Below, one piece after another: positions 26,098 through 35,628 of a DNA stretch of 64,000 bases; the first letter of the stretch is position 1; every line of letters starts with the position of its first letter. The DNA is taken from positions 248,001 to 312,000 of the forward strand of contig NZ_JBNGPA010000001.1 in assembly GCF_050589845.1 (NCBI RefSeq), read 5' to 3'. The notes under the pieces were generated by a model. That model ran no database searches. It was not told where the DNA came from and saw nothing but the letters and a program-made list of their open reading frames with translations. The position numbers and the translations under genes are program-made. The stretch comes from Carboxylicivirga agarovorans (GTDB lineage Bacteria; Bacteroidota; Bacteroidia; Bacteroidales; Marinilabiliaceae).

Positions 26098-26718
26098 ATG
26101 GATATTTCTATTATCATCATCATAGTTATCAGCCTGATCAGCATTGCTGGCTTTAGCCAGCCCGAGCTTATTTATAAGTTCCAGTTCAATGCCTGGCAAA
26201 TTAAAAACCGCAAGGAATATATACGCTGGATCAGTCATGGATTTTTTCATGCTGATTGGGTTCACTTATTTGTTAATATGTATGTTCTCTTTTACTTTGG
26301 AGACTCATTACTTGATAATTTTAAATGGTCTATACCAATTAATAGTAACATTGCTTTTATCATCTTGTTATTTAGCGCATTTGTTACTTCTAGTTTAAGG
26401 TCATATTTTAAGGAAAAAAACAACTATAACTATAATGCAATTGGAGCATCAGGAGCAGTTTCTGCTATCGTATTTGCGAATATATTATACCAACCACTTG
26501 CCATGTATGGATTCTTCTTCATCAATAAACCAATACTTCCTGCGATAGCATTTGGTATTGGATATCTGATATATTCCAGGTATATGAGTAAGAAGAACGT
26601 AGATAACATCGGACATGATGCGCATTTTTGGGGAGCCGTATACGGTTTTGTATTTCCCATTCTGCTTAACCCGGCATTATTACTACACTTTTTTAACGAA
26701 TTACTATCTATTTTTTAA
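26098..26718 (+). CDS. Rhomboid-family intramembrane serine protease
   Basis: A 206-residue inner-membrane protein with about six spans. The catalytic dyad is visible: Ser118 in GASGAVSA and His176 in HDAHFWGAVYGF. Asn60 in HLFVNMYVLF supplies the oxyanion-site residue. It cuts transmembrane substrates; the target is unknown. The gene is 5 bp upstream of gmhB on the same strand. Confidence 0.95.
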   Translation: MDISIIIIIVISLISIAGFSQPELIYKFQFNAWQIKNRKEYIRWISHGFFHADWVHLFVNMYVLFYFGDSLLDNFKWSIPINSNIAFIILLFSAFVTSSLRSYFKEKNNYNYNAIGASGAVSAIVFANILYQPLAMYGFFFINKPILPAIAFGIGYLIYSRYMSKKNVDNIGHDAHFWGAVYGFVFPILLNPALLLHFFNELLSIF

Positions 26719-26723
26719 ACAAT

Positions 26724-27218
26724 ATGAATAAAGCAGTATTCATCGATCGCGATGGAGTTATTAACAACGACGAGGGCCATTACTATATCCACAAGGTCAA
26801 AGATTTCAAATTGAACCCTGGCATTATTGAAGGTTTGAAACTTTTACAGGATGCCGGATTTAAATTATTTGTCATTACCAACCAGGGAGGTGTTGCCAAA
26901 GGAGAGTATAGTGAAGATGATGTTGAAATGGTGCATGGTCACTTTTTACAACTGATGTTTGATAACGACATACGTATTACTGATATCTACTACTGTCCGC
27001 ATCATGAATCGGTTGAAGACTGTGATTGCCGTAAGCCTAAACCTGGAATGATCAATCAGGCTTGTGATGAACACCAGATCGACAAAGCAAGTTCATACCT
27101 GATCGGCGATGCAGACAGGGATGTTGAAGCGGGTAATGCAGCTGGTTTAAAACAGAGCTTTAAGATTGCCAAAAACAGCTCCATCATCGACGTTTGTAAA
27201 AAGCTGATTTCGATTTAA
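26724..27218 (+). CDS. gmhB: D-glycero-D-manno-heptose 1,7-bisphosphate 7-phosphatase-like HAD enzyme
   Basis: A 164-residue phosphatase of the HisB-N/GmhB subgroup. VFIDRDGVINN gives Asp8 and Asp10; FVITNQGGVAKG is motif II; the zinc loop YYCPHHESVEDCDCRKPKPG and the motif GDADRDVEAG are complete. In lipopolysaccharide synthesis it makes heptose-1-phosphate, though some members act on other bisphosphates. Its stop overlaps the aminotransferase start by one base. Confidence 0.92.
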   Translation: MNKAVFIDRDGVINNDEGHYYIHKVKDFKLNPGIIEGLKLLQDAGFKLFVITNQGGVAKGEYSEDDVEMVHGHFLQLMFDNDIRITDIYYCPHHESVEDCDCRKPKPGMINQACDEHQIDKASSYLIGDADRDVEAGNAAGLKQSFKIAKNSSIIDVCKKLISI

Positions 27219-28093
27219 TGGAGCATCCTCAGTACATAACGATCAATGGCATTCAAACGCAGGCCGACAAAGCGGTTTTTAATGTAAATAACCGGTCTTT
27301 CAGATACGGTGATGCCCTGTTTGAGACCATCCGCTGTATTCATCAGAAGCCGATGTGGTTTCACGACCATTACCAGCGTTTGATCAATGCCATGAGCTTG
27401 CTTCAGATGGATATCAGAAGTCTGCCTCCCAAAACTGTACTTGAGGAGCATATCAGTTCACTGATTCAAAAGAACAGGTTGTTTGGCGATGTTCGTATCA
27501 GGCTCACCGTCTTTCGTGAAGATGGTGGGCTGTATACACCTGTCAGCAACAAAGTACAATGGCTTATTGAATGTTCAGCCCTTAGTACCTCCAACTATGA
27601 ATTAAACAGCAAGGGCCTTTTAATTGACATTTTTGAGGGGGAAACAAAGGCGCTCAATCGCTTTTGTCATTATAAAACTGCCAACTCTTTATTATTTGTT
27701 CTGGCGGGTTTATTTAAGCAGGAAAAAGGGAAAGATGATGTGTTAATTATCAACTCGAACAAGCAGATCATTGAAGGTCTGGCTTCCAATTTATTTTGGG
27801 TTAAAAATAATGCCTTTTTCACACCATTACGTTCTTCGGGATGCGTAGACGGGGTAATGCGCAAACAAATTATCAGAATACTGCGGGAAAACAACTGGCC
27901 TGTTCATGAAGTGAGCGGCACCAATTACGATACACTTCTTCAGGCTGACGAACTATTCTTAAGTAATGCCATTCAGGGTATCCAGTGGGTTGTTGGCCTA
28001 AAGGACAAGCGCTATTTCTGCAAGCTAAGCAAGGAAGTGAATCGCCTGTTGATTAACGATGCCGTTAACGTTTTAGCCCAATCTCAATTTTAG
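27218..28093 (+). CDS. Class IV aminotransferase (aminodeoxychorismate lyase/branched-chain type)
   Basis: A 291-residue PLP enzyme. The Schiff-base lysine is in RFCHYKTANSLL, and EGLASNLFWVK is the class IV motif. FRYGDALFETIRC near the start is also typical. It could be 4-amino-4-deoxychorismate lyase (folate) or a D-/branched-chain aminotransferase; the lyase is slightly favoured by the short length. It is translationally coupled to gmhB through TAATG. Confidence 0.9.
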   Translation: MEHPQYITINGIQTQADKAVFNVNNRSFRYGDALFETIRCIHQKPMWFHDHYQRLINAMSLLQMDIRSLPPKTVLEEHISSLIQKNRLFGDVRIRLTVFREDGGLYTPVSNKVQWLIECSALSTSNYELNSKGLLIDIFEGETKALNRFCHYKTANSLLFVLAGLFKQEKGKDDVLIINSNKQIIEGLASNLFWVKNNAFFTPLRSSGCVDGVMRKQIIRILRENNWPVHEVSGTNYDTLLQADELFLSNAIQGIQWVVGLKDKRYFCKLSKEVNRLLINDAVNVLAQSQF

Positions 28094-28114
28094 ACTAAAA
28101 ATAATCTCAGCTTA

Positions 28115-28708
28115 TCAGTTATAGGCTGGATTCTCAGGAAAGTTTGTCCAGGCTTTAAATACGGCACCCAATCCTTCCATGGCCTTTTTCCATATGTGAT
28201 CGATATTATCATCCATCACCATTTGGTCATCGATATCAGCAACGATCCATGATTCCTCTTCAATCTCACTTTCCAGCTGACCCGGTGACCATCCTGAATA
28301 ACCGGCAAAAAACTTCACCTGGGTGTGATCTGCCATTCCCGTGTTAACGAGGTTTTTGATCACATCAAAGTCACCTCCCCAATATAAGGTATCTGTAATC
28401 TTCACCGAATTGGGAACCTTATCACCTAAGGAATGAATAAAATACAGTGTATTAGACGCAACCGGACCTCCAACATACAATTCACCTTTGAAATTAAACA
28501 AATCCTCGATCACCTCATCCGGATATAGTTCAGAAGACTTATTCAATACAAACCCAACTGCACCGTCTTCGCCATGTTCGGTCAAAATAACAATCGAACG
28601 ACTGAAGTACGGTCCCTGCAGAAAAGGTTCGGCGATTAATATGCGACCTTTAGCTGGTTTTAACCCAGGCTTATGAACTTTAAATATGTCAAAATCTAAA
28701 CTCTTCAT
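28115..28708 (-). CDS. YqgE/AlgH family protein
   Basis: A 197-residue cytoplasmic protein of the UPF0301 family. GRILIAEPFLQGPYFSRSIV, GAVGFVLNKS, LYVGGPV and the conserved FAGYSGWSPGQLESEI are all visible. Its exact function is unknown. It converges with the aminotransferase gene across 20 bp and diverges from nhaC. Confidence 0.95.
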   Translation of the reverse strand: MKSLDFDIFKVHKPGLKPAKGRILIAEPFLQGPYFSRSIVILTEHGEDGAVGFVLNKSSELYPDEVIEDLFNFKGELYVGGPVASNTLYFIHSLGDKVPNSVKITDTLYWGGDFDVIKNLVNTGMADHTQVKFFAGYSGWSPGQLESEIEEESWIVADIDDQMVMDDNIDHIWKKAMEGLGAVFKAWTNFPENPAYN

Positions 28709-29010
28709 ACAAATTAGTTCTTCTTTAAATGTAACACTTTTAATTTAAGATTGTATGAAACTTCGAAGACTTTCCTCAATAAAAACAGGTCATTCACCAA
28801 AAGAAACAAGATTTTAAAATCCTCATTTACTTACCCTTGATCCACCAAAACAACTTTCAAACACATTTATTTTGCTAAATCATAAATTGGTCATTTCATC
28901 AAATTAACGCATCAAGAAATTAACTAATCGGCAATTATTATTACCTTGTTTTTTATACATAAACACGATTGTCCTATTTTCTGAATTTAACTAAATATAA
29001 ACATCTAATC
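28709..29010. other. Divergent yqgE/nhaC promoter region
   Basis: About 300 AT-rich bases. No gene, repeat or consensus TAnnTTTG box was identified with confidence. Confidence 0.4.
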
Positions 29011-30930
29011 ATGGTTCTTAAGCGTTACGCTTTGCATCTGTCAATTCTTATTTCTTTTTTATTCTTATTTGTGAACAGCTCTGCTGAAAACAACTCACAA
29101 CAGAGTCATTTAAAATTGCCACCTGCCGTTATGCAAGGGGTAAGCTGTACCATAAGAGTGGCAGAACCAGACGATATAAAAATTATCCAGACACAATTGC
29201 TCATTAATGGTGTCAAACGTGAATTATCGGAGGATGAAAAAGGCTTGTATTGCGAATACACCTTTGACGAAACAACTGAAGTTCAACTCATACAACAGAA
29301 CCATGTAGAAAAGAGGCGTATTGTACCAATTCCTTTATGGCTATCAATACTCCCCCCCCTGATTGCCATTATGATGGCGCTTATAACCAAAGAAGTATTT
29401 TCATCGCTTTTTATAGGCTTACTAATTGGAACTACGGTCATATATAAGTATTCTGGTGTCAGCTTTTTTATCGCCCTGTTCAAGGGTGCCTTCGCTATTA
29501 TTGACACATACCTGATGCAGGCGCTATTGAATCATGAGCATTTGTCGATCATTATTTTTTGCATGCTCATTGGTGGTATGGTGACGCTTATTTCATTGAA
29601 TGGCGGAATGAAAGGCATTGTTGCCATCTTATCGAAGTATGCCAATAATCGTCGATCGGGCCAGATGATAACCTACTTAATGGGCCTGCTTATCTTTTTT
29701 GATGACTATGCCAATACCCTGGTTGTTGGTAACACCATGCGTCCTGTTACCGATAAACTGAAGATATCGCGTGAGAAACTGGCCTACCTGGTCGATTCAA
29801 CCTCTGCTCCTATTGCGGCCATTGCCTTTATTACAACCTGGATTGGTGCTGAATTGAGCTATATACAGCAAGGTATCACCGAAATAGGTCTTGATGCTTC
29901 GGCCTATTCGGTTTTTCTTCAATCACTGAAGTATTCCTTCTACCCCATATTGACATTGATCTTTGTGCCTATGGTCATCTGGCAGAAGCGTGATTTTGGG
30001 GCCATGCTGACAGCTGAAAGGCAAGCCATAAGACACCAATATGAGGATATACGGAAAAAAGGCCGTTCGCCACAGATCATGAAAGAACTGGAAGTGGCCG
30101 AAGATGTGACTCCACGGTGGTACAATGCGGTTATTCCTGTACTTATCGTTGTCTTTGGCACCATGGCGGGCTTGATATATACAGGTTGGGATGCAACAAC
30201 ATGGAGCAGTCAGGCCCTGGGCTTTACGAGCAAACTGTCGAAAACCATTGGTGATTCAGATGTATTTAGTGCATTGATCTGGTCATCACTTGCCGGTGTA
30301 TTTACCGCTATCGTATTAACTACTTCTCAAAAAATACTCAATTTAAAAGAAAGTATTGAAGGCCTGATCAATGGTTTTAAAACCATGTTTCATGCCATTC
30401 TGATCTTATGCCTTGCCTGGTCATTAGCCCTATTGACCGACCATTTGCATACGGCTGAATTTATAACGGGTATATTGACTGCCATTAACATCAGTCCGCA
30501 GTTTATACCTGCTCTTACATTTGTGTTTGCTGCTGTCATTGCATTTAGTACCGGTTCGAGCTGGGGAACGATGGCTATTATTTATCCGCTTATATTGCCG
30601 GCCATATGGAAGATCGGTTTGGACGCAGGTTTGCATACTGATGCTGTTTTACCCCTGTTTTATAACGCTGTATCATGTGTGTTGGCCGGATCTGTATTAG
30701 GCGATCACTGCTCCCCTATCTCTGATACAACCATATTGAGTTCACTGGCCTGCTCGTGTAATCACATTCACCATGTACGCACTCAGATGCCCTACGCCCT
30801 TTTGGTGGGAATTACAGCTTTACTGCTGGGGACCTTGCCCTCTGCCTTTGGCCTTCCTGTTTCCGTATCGTATTTATTGGCAGCAGGTGTTCTATTCGGG
30901 TTTATAAGGTTAAAAGGAAAGCTGGTTTAG
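29011..30930 (+). CDS. nhaC: NhaC-family Na+/H+ antiporter with exported N-terminal domain
   Basis: A 639-residue inner-membrane protein. It starts MVLKRYALHLSILISFLFLF, a cleavable-looking signal, followed by about 75 polar residues predicted as a small periplasmic beta domain, and then about 12 spans of the NhaC type. IFFDDYANTLVVGNTMRPVTDKL, STSAPIAAIAFITTW-like segments and GDHCSPISDTTILSS are family signatures. It exchanges Na+ for H+. The upstream codons from 28969 lack coding character, so ATG 29011 was chosen. The N-terminal extension is unusual against the classical Bacillus protein. Confidence 0.92.
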   Translation: MVLKRYALHLSILISFLFLFVNSSAENNSQQSHLKLPPAVMQGVSCTIRVAEPDDIKIIQTQLLINGVKRELSEDEKGLYCEYTFDETTEVQLIQQNHVEKRRIVPIPLWLSILPPLIAIMMALITKEVFSSLFIGLLIGTTVIYKYSGVSFFIALFKGAFAIIDTYLMQALLNHEHLSIIIFCMLIGGMVTLISLNGGMKGIVAILSKYANNRRSGQMITYLMGLLIFFDDYANTLVVGNTMRPVTDKLKISREKLAYLVDSTSAPIAAIAFITTWIGAELSYIQQGITEIGLDASAYSVFLQSLKYSFYPILTLIFVPMVIWQKRDFGAMLTAERQAIRHQYEDIRKKGRSPQIMKELEVAEDVTPRWYNAVIPVLIVVFGTMAGLIYTGWDATTWSSQALGFTSKLSKTIGDSDVFSALIWSSLAGVFTAIVLTTSQKILNLKESIEGLINGFKTMFHAILILCLAWSLALLTDHLHTAEFITGILTAINISPQFIPALTFVFAAVIAFSTGSSWGTMAIIYPLILPAIWKIGLDAGLHTDAVLPLFYNAVSCVLAGSVLGDHCSPISDTTILSSLACSCNHIHHVRTQMPYALLVGITALLLGTLPSAFGLPVSVSYLLAAGVLFGFIRLKGKLV

Positions 30931-31009
30931 ACTTGCAGGCATGAGACTTTCAGATGAGAGACTCAATACTTGATATCCTGGGTTTTGAATAAATTTATAA
31001 ACGGGAAGG

Positions 31010-31172
31010 GGCTGTCCGAAGTTTGAATTTTACGCAAAGTGCGATAGCTATCGCACCACTAAGAAATACGCAAAGACCGCAAAGTATATTGCTTTTTCAA
31101 TCAATCCTTTGCGAACTTTGCATACTTTCTTTTTTGCGCTCTTTGCGAGAAAAATTATATATATGGACAGCC
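31010..31172. repeat. Intergenic repeat element A with terminal inverted repeats
   Basis: About 163 bp bounded by a perfect inverted repeat, GGCTGTCC (31010-31017) and GGACAGCC (31165-31172). The interior is rich in CGCAAAG and its complement CTTTGCG and is largely self-complementary. A related element is at 34273-34422. No transposase is encoded. It resembles a MITE or REP-like element between nhaC and the E1 gene. Confidence 0.7.
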
Positions 31173-31252
31173 TCCATTTTATGTCTTTTATTTTCCCTTT
31201 TCCTTCTGGAAGACTTAATAACCTGAGGTCGAAGTTTAATGTCGAATTCAGC

Positions 31253-33676
31253 TTAGTAGATAGCAGGAAAACGTTTTGGATCAAACTCTGCCATTAAAGC
31301 GTAGATAGCTTCGTAAACATCTTCAGCATTGGGATTACTAAAATAGTCACCATCGGTACCATATGCAGGACGGTGATCTTTAGCTGTCACTGTTTTAGGA
31401 GAAGCATCCAGGTGATAAAAAGCACCATGCTCTTCTACCACTTTATGCATCATATAGGCGGTTGCACCTCCCGGTACATCTTCATCGAAGAAAACAACCC
31501 TGTTTGTTTTCTTTATTGACTCCAGAATGACCTTATTGGTATCAAACGGCAATAGTGTTTGTACATCTATCAACTCCACTGAAACACCTATATCGGCCAG
31601 TTGCTTTACGGCGTCCTGGGCAATGCGTACACATGAACCATAGGTAACCAATGTAACATCTTTCCCTTCTTCAATGATTTCAGGTACACCAAGCGGCACC
31701 TTAAACTCACCTATATTGGACGGACGTTTTTCACGTAAACGGTAGCCATTAAGAGGCTCAATAACCAAGGCAGGGTCATCGGCCGACAACAGTGTATTGT
31801 AGAAGCCTGCTGCACGAGTCATATCACGTGGCACACATACATATACCCCTCTGATGGAATTGATGACCATACTTAAGGGCGAGCCACTGTGCCAGATACC
31901 TTCAAGCCTGTGTCCCCGCGTACGAACAATAAGTGGTGCTTTCTGCCCGTTTTTTGTTCGGTAACGTGTTGTAGCAAGGTCGTCACTCATGGTTTGAAGA
32001 GCATACAACAGGTAATCGAAATATTGTATTTCGGCTATTGGACGCAGTCCACGTAATGCCATTCCAATTCCTTTACCCAATATGGTTGTTTCGCGAATAC
32101 CCGTATCGCGTACACGCAGATCGCCATATTTCTCCTGCATACCTTCCAGTGTTTGGTTAACACCTCCCAAAAAGCCGGTATCCTCACCAAAGGTTACCAC
32201 CCTTGGGTTATTGGCAAAAATATGATCAAAGTTATCACGTAAAATCTCACGTCCGGGCACAGTAGAGCTTTCGCCATCGAAAGCCGGAGGAACAGGTGTT
32301 ACTTTCAGTGCCGAATAATCATCTTCACTGTACAGCCACTTACTGTAATTCTCCCATCCCTGATCAAAATACTTCTTAACCCATGCTTTTAACTGCGCCT
32401 TCATTGAATTTGGCTTTTCACAGGCTGCACAATAATGACGAAGCACTTTACGGGCTGCACTTAATATCTCTTTGCGGTTAAGCGATAAGCTGGTTTTAAG
32501 CTGCTGAACGATACCATCAATTTTATCCTGCTTAATTTCGTTACACACACAGTTTTTTTGCGTTATAATATCCAGCAGTTCCTGACGTTCAGCCTTAAAA
32601 GCATCATTGAATTCTTTAAAGGCCTCCTTTTGTGCCGTTTTTACTTCAATAACGGCATCTTCTTCAATGGCATCCAGCTCTTCAATGGTGGCCAACTTAC
32701 TTTCAATCATCCACTGACGCATTTGTACCAGTCCATCGTAGTCTTTTTCCCATTGAAGTCGTTCCGACGATTTGTAGCGTTCGTGGGAGCCACTTGTTGA
32801 GTGACCAACAGGCTGTGTCAGCTCCTCAACATGGAACAAGACAGGCACATGCTCTTCACGACATCGCCTTATCCCCTCTTCATACATTTGGCATAAACCG
32901 GCATAGTCCCATCCCCTGGCATTGTAAATTAGCATGCCCGTTTTATCCTTAGGGCCTTTTTCAAATCCCTTAAGTGCCTTGCTAATGCTTTCTTTGGTGG
33001 TTTGAAACTTTTTAGGAACTGATATACCGTAACCATCATCCCAAACCGAAACAGCCATTGGTATTTGCAGAACACCGGCTGCGTTTAACGTTTCAAAAAA
33101 GTGTCCTTCAGATGTACTGGCATCACCAATAGTGCCAAAAGCCACCTCATTACCATTGATACTAAACTGGTCAAATTCTTTTAAACCGGGGTTATTACGA
33201 TATAATTTAGAAGCCATGGCCAAACCAACCAATCGTGGCATCTGACCTGCTGTTGGTGAAATATCAGAGGATGTACACTTCATATCGGTCAGGCGTTTCC
33301 ACTCTCCTTTTTCATCAATGGTGCGTGTACCAAAATGGTTATTAAACGAACGACCGCCATTATCAGGATTTAATTCTGTTCGGGTTTCACCGTAAAGCTG
33401 TGCAAAAAACTCCTTGGGAGTCATCATACCAGCTGCTAATATAAAGGTTTGGTCGCGGTAATATCCTGATCGCCAATCTCCTTTTTTAAATTGCTTGGCC
33501 ATGGCAATCTGGGGGATCTCTTTACCATCGCCAAATATTCCGAACTTAGCTTTACCTCCCAGTACCTCTTTGCGCGCCAGTAAACTCATATTACGACTGA
33601 CACAGGCAATTTTATAGTCGGCAATAACTTCATTCTTAAACTCAGCAAAACTGAGCTCATTTGCTTCAAATGACAT
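31253..33676 (-). CDS. 2-oxoacid dehydrogenase E1, fused alpha and beta subunits
   Basis: An 807-residue thiamin-diphosphate enzyme. The alpha half (about 1-400) has the ThDP motif GDASTSEGHFFETLNAAG ending VWDDGYGIS, and TQPVGHSTSGSHERY. The beta half (from about 465) has VVTFGEDTGFLGGVN, EIQYFDYLL and the C-terminal PGGATAYMMHKV. This is the Bacteroidota fused E1, probably for branched-chain 2-oxoacids rather than pyruvate. No E2 or E3 gene is within the window. The usual NN of the ThDP motif is WDD here. Confidence 0.92.
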   Translation of the reverse strand: MSFEANELSFAEFKNEVIADYKIACVSRNMSLLARKEVLGGKAKFGIFGDGKEIPQIAMAKQFKKGDWRSGYYRDQTFILAAGMMTPKEFFAQLYGETRTELNPDNGGRSFNNHFGTRTIDEKGEWKRLTDMKCTSSDISPTAGQMPRLVGLAMASKLYRNNPGLKEFDQFSINGNEVAFGTIGDASTSEGHFFETLNAAGVLQIPMAVSVWDDGYGISVPKKFQTTKESISKALKGFEKGPKDKTGMLIYNARGWDYAGLCQMYEEGIRRCREEHVPVLFHVEELTQPVGHSTSGSHERYKSSERLQWEKDYDGLVQMRQWMIESKLATIEELDAIEEDAVIEVKTAQKEAFKEFNDAFKAERQELLDIITQKNCVCNEIKQDKIDGIVQQLKTSLSLNRKEILSAARKVLRHYCAACEKPNSMKAQLKAWVKKYFDQGWENYSKWLYSEDDYSALKVTPVPPAFDGESSTVPGREILRDNFDHIFANNPRVVTFGEDTGFLGGVNQTLEGMQEKYGDLRVRDTGIRETTILGKGIGMALRGLRPIAEIQYFDYLLYALQTMSDDLATTRYRTKNGQKAPLIVRTRGHRLEGIWHSGSPLSMVINSIRGVYVCVPRDMTRAAGFYNTLLSADDPALVIEPLNGYRLREKRPSNIGEFKVPLGVPEIIEEGKDVTLVTYGSCVRIAQDAVKQLADIGVSVELIDVQTLLPFDTNKVILESIKKTNRVVFFDEDVPGGATAYMMHKVVEEHGAFYHLDASPKTVTAKDHRPAYGTDGDYFSNPNAEDVYEAIYALMAEFDPKRFPAIY

Positions 33677-33699
33677 ATTAATGATTTTAACTGTTTTTA

Positions 33700-33750
33700 G
33701 TTGCTATGACACAAATCTAACAAGAATGTGTCATTATTTATTGGGCAACT
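33700..33750 (-). promoter_or_regulatory. E1 promoter with nested inverted repeats
   Basis: On the minus strand a TAGATTTG -7 box (33712-33719) lies 36 bp upstream of the E1 start. It is enclosed by an inverted repeat ATGACACA/TGTGTCAT (33706-33713, 33727-33734), itself inside AGTTGC/GCAACT (33700-33705, 33745-33750). The placement over the -7 box suggests a repressor operator. Confidence 0.55.
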
Positions 33751-33963
33751 ATCAAACATATGAAGGGAGTGGTTTGTTTGCTTAATACCTGTTTTATTAT
33801 AAAGAGGGCTGATGTATAACGATATACTTAAGCATGGATTACACAGATAAACACGGAAGAATAGATAGCATTTTATTTCGTCTTAAGTCTTCCGTTCTGA
33901 TGCAATCTATGGTAAAAAAGAAATCTTTGCGGGAGTTAATACCTTAAGAAAGTTTAAATCGAA

Positions 33964-33993
33964 TTGAGGTAAGTGCAAATTTTAGTAGTTTTG
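33964..33993 (+). promoter_or_regulatory. Textbook Bacteroidota promoter of the small membrane protein
   Basis: TTG (33964-33966), exactly 19 bp, then TAGTTTTG (33986-33993), a full match to TTG-N19-TAnnTTTG. It ends 26 bp before the ATG. Confidence 0.75.
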
Positions 33994-34019
33994 TACCGAA
34001 TTAAAAAAAGGGAAAAATC

Positions 34020-34262
34020 ATGTGGCCAGTTATTTTATTGAGCATAGTTTTAATGGGAATTGTTTTTGTTTTAATGGCAATCAGAATTCTTCTGCAGAAG
34101 AACGGTAAATTCCCAAATTCGCATATTGGCGGAAATAAAGCTTTAAACGACAAGGGCATTTATTGTGCGACCACACAAGACAAATTGGCCCGGAAAGAAG
34201 CATTTAACATTAAGCCGCTGAAGCTTGATGGTGAATACGAAAGCAGAACAACAAGTTGTTAA
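34020..34262 (+). CDS. Conserved small single-span membrane protein
   Basis: An 80-residue protein with one N-terminal span (about 4-25, ILLSIVLMGIVFVLMAIRIL) and a polar tail, GKFPNSHIGGNKALNDKGIY, with cysteines at 49 and 80. The FPxxHIG-N-KA/M-GI-C pattern recurs in small Bacteroidota membrane proteins of unknown role. A near-perfect promoter and a purine-rich stretch (AAAAAGGGAAAAATC) directly before the ATG support it. The conserved Cys could bind metal or form a disulfide. Confidence 0.8.
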   Translation: MWPVILLSIVLMGIVFVLMAIRILLQKNGKFPNSHIGGNKALNDKGIYCATTQDKLARKEAFNIKPLKLDGEYESRTTSC

Positions 34263-34272
34263 AATAAAAAAA

Positions 34273-34422
34273 GAGGATGTCTGAAATTTAAGTTTCACGC
34301 AAAGACAACTAAGAATTTCGCAAAGATCGCAAAGGGTATGGTGTTGCCATTCTGAACTTTGCGATCTTTGCGTTTTATCTTTTGCATTCTTTGCGAGAGT
34401 TATTATTATCTTGAACACCCTC
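34273..34422. repeat. Intergenic repeat element B, related to element A
   Basis: About 150 bp with imperfect ends GAGGATGTC (34273-34281) and GAACACCCTC (34413-34422). The interior shares with element A the sequence of TTTCACGCAAAG, AATTTCGCAAAG, GAACTTTGCG and TTCTTTGCGAGA in the same order. A decayed trace may remain near 35740-35790 (CTCTTTGTGAGAAAAA). Confidence 0.65.
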
Positions 34423-34500
34423 TTTTTAATTCAACTCATTACACCCAAACCCAACACCTAATATTTTATATCGCTTCTTAAGAAACTGATTCCCTTTTTA

Positions 34501-35628
34501 TTATTTATTTCTACAGGCTTCCTCGGCATATATTTGCCAGGCCAGTATGTTTATAACATATTTTGAGAGGTACAGGTCGCGCATTGAAATAAATAAAGAA
34601 GATAAAATATCCTGTGAATCACCCATTAACTGGGAAAGCAGGATTGGAGGCTCATCGTCCAGCATAATCTGATAATCCTTATTCTTATTCATAAATAAAC
34701 AGTTGATGCTTGTTGGTGTTTCGCCATCATAAATAATAGCCTCAACAATGGCATCTTCGCGCAGTTCACCATCTATGTATACAACATACACCAGCTCATC
34801 TTCTTCGTCAAGGGATTTAATAATTCGCACATCACCCACCTGTATTTCGTATTGAAACTGAATATTGGGGTTACCGTTGATCAGGCTAAGGCTAAATGCC
34901 ACCATTTCGCTGTATAAAGCAACTCCTTCGGCATCTTCAAGACTATATCCCACCTTTACGGTATCGGCAAGCTGTGTTTCAACATGAATAAAGTGCTCAT
35001 CGGTAAAGCCAAATCTTGATGACGTATAAGCGTTAAACAGCCCGTTACTGCGCTCGTCAACCCATAACTCTCCTGCATATTCTTCTTCCAGGTCAAAGCG
35101 CGTTACCAAATGATAATCGTGCCACATCAGGTTTTTATCTGTCTCATAAAAGAACTCCGAGGTCGATACCATCAGGTTGTTGTTATATGTATCGCCCGGT
35201 TCATGTTTAAACAGGTCATGTGGATTTTGTGCCATCTCAAACGGCATATGTATAATGAACCAGTCACTGTCTCCTGTTCGCTGAAAAAACGACTGGCAGT
35301 CTCCATGACTGGCTAAAAGAGCCTTTGCATCCATTTCTGGCGAATACTCATAAACGCCTTGTATATCTTTCAGGTAAATGTTCAGACCGGGTGGTTTATC
35401 GCCTGGATTGGTGCTTTTATTACCTGCTTCGCGCACAAACAGGCTGTAGGCATTGGTTTGTGTAATGACTTCAACAACCTGGTCAATATCGTAAGCTGCC
35501 TGGTCAAGGGCCTGGGAAAGACTTAACTGTTCCTTTTCATGTACAGGATGATCACTGGATTTTTCGCAACTCGTAATCAGTATACCCATGGCGATGAGTA
35601 GCCATCCATAACCTGCAATTTTTCTCAT
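34501..35628 (-). CDS. Lipoprotein of unknown function
   Basis: A 375-residue protein with a lipoprotein signal peptide (lipobox LITSC, Cys21). The acidic mature part has no recognised domain; repeated beta-rich stretches around FSLSLINGNPNIQFQYEIQVG and EDELVYVVYIDGELRE suggest a beta-sheet fold. It is not operonic with apbE (213 bp apart, same strand). A surface or periplasmic role is all that can be said. Confidence 0.8.
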   Translation of the reverse strand: MRKIAGYGWLLIAMGILITSCEKSSDHPVHEKEQLSLSQALDQAAYDIDQVVEVITQTNAYSLFVREAGNKSTNPGDKPPGLNIYLKDIQGVYEYSPEMDAKALLASHGDCQSFFQRTGDSDWFIIHMPFEMAQNPHDLFKHEPGDTYNNNLMVSTSEFFYETDKNLMWHDYHLVTRFDLEEEYAGELWVDERSNGLFNAYTSSRFGFTDEHFIHVETQLADTVKVGYSLEDAEGVALYSEMVAFSLSLINGNPNIQFQYEIQVGDVRIIKSLDEEDELVYVVYIDGELREDAIVEAIIYDGETPTSINCLFMNKNKDYQIMLDDEPPILLSQLMGDSQDILSSLFISMRDLYLSKYVINILAWQIYAEEACRNK

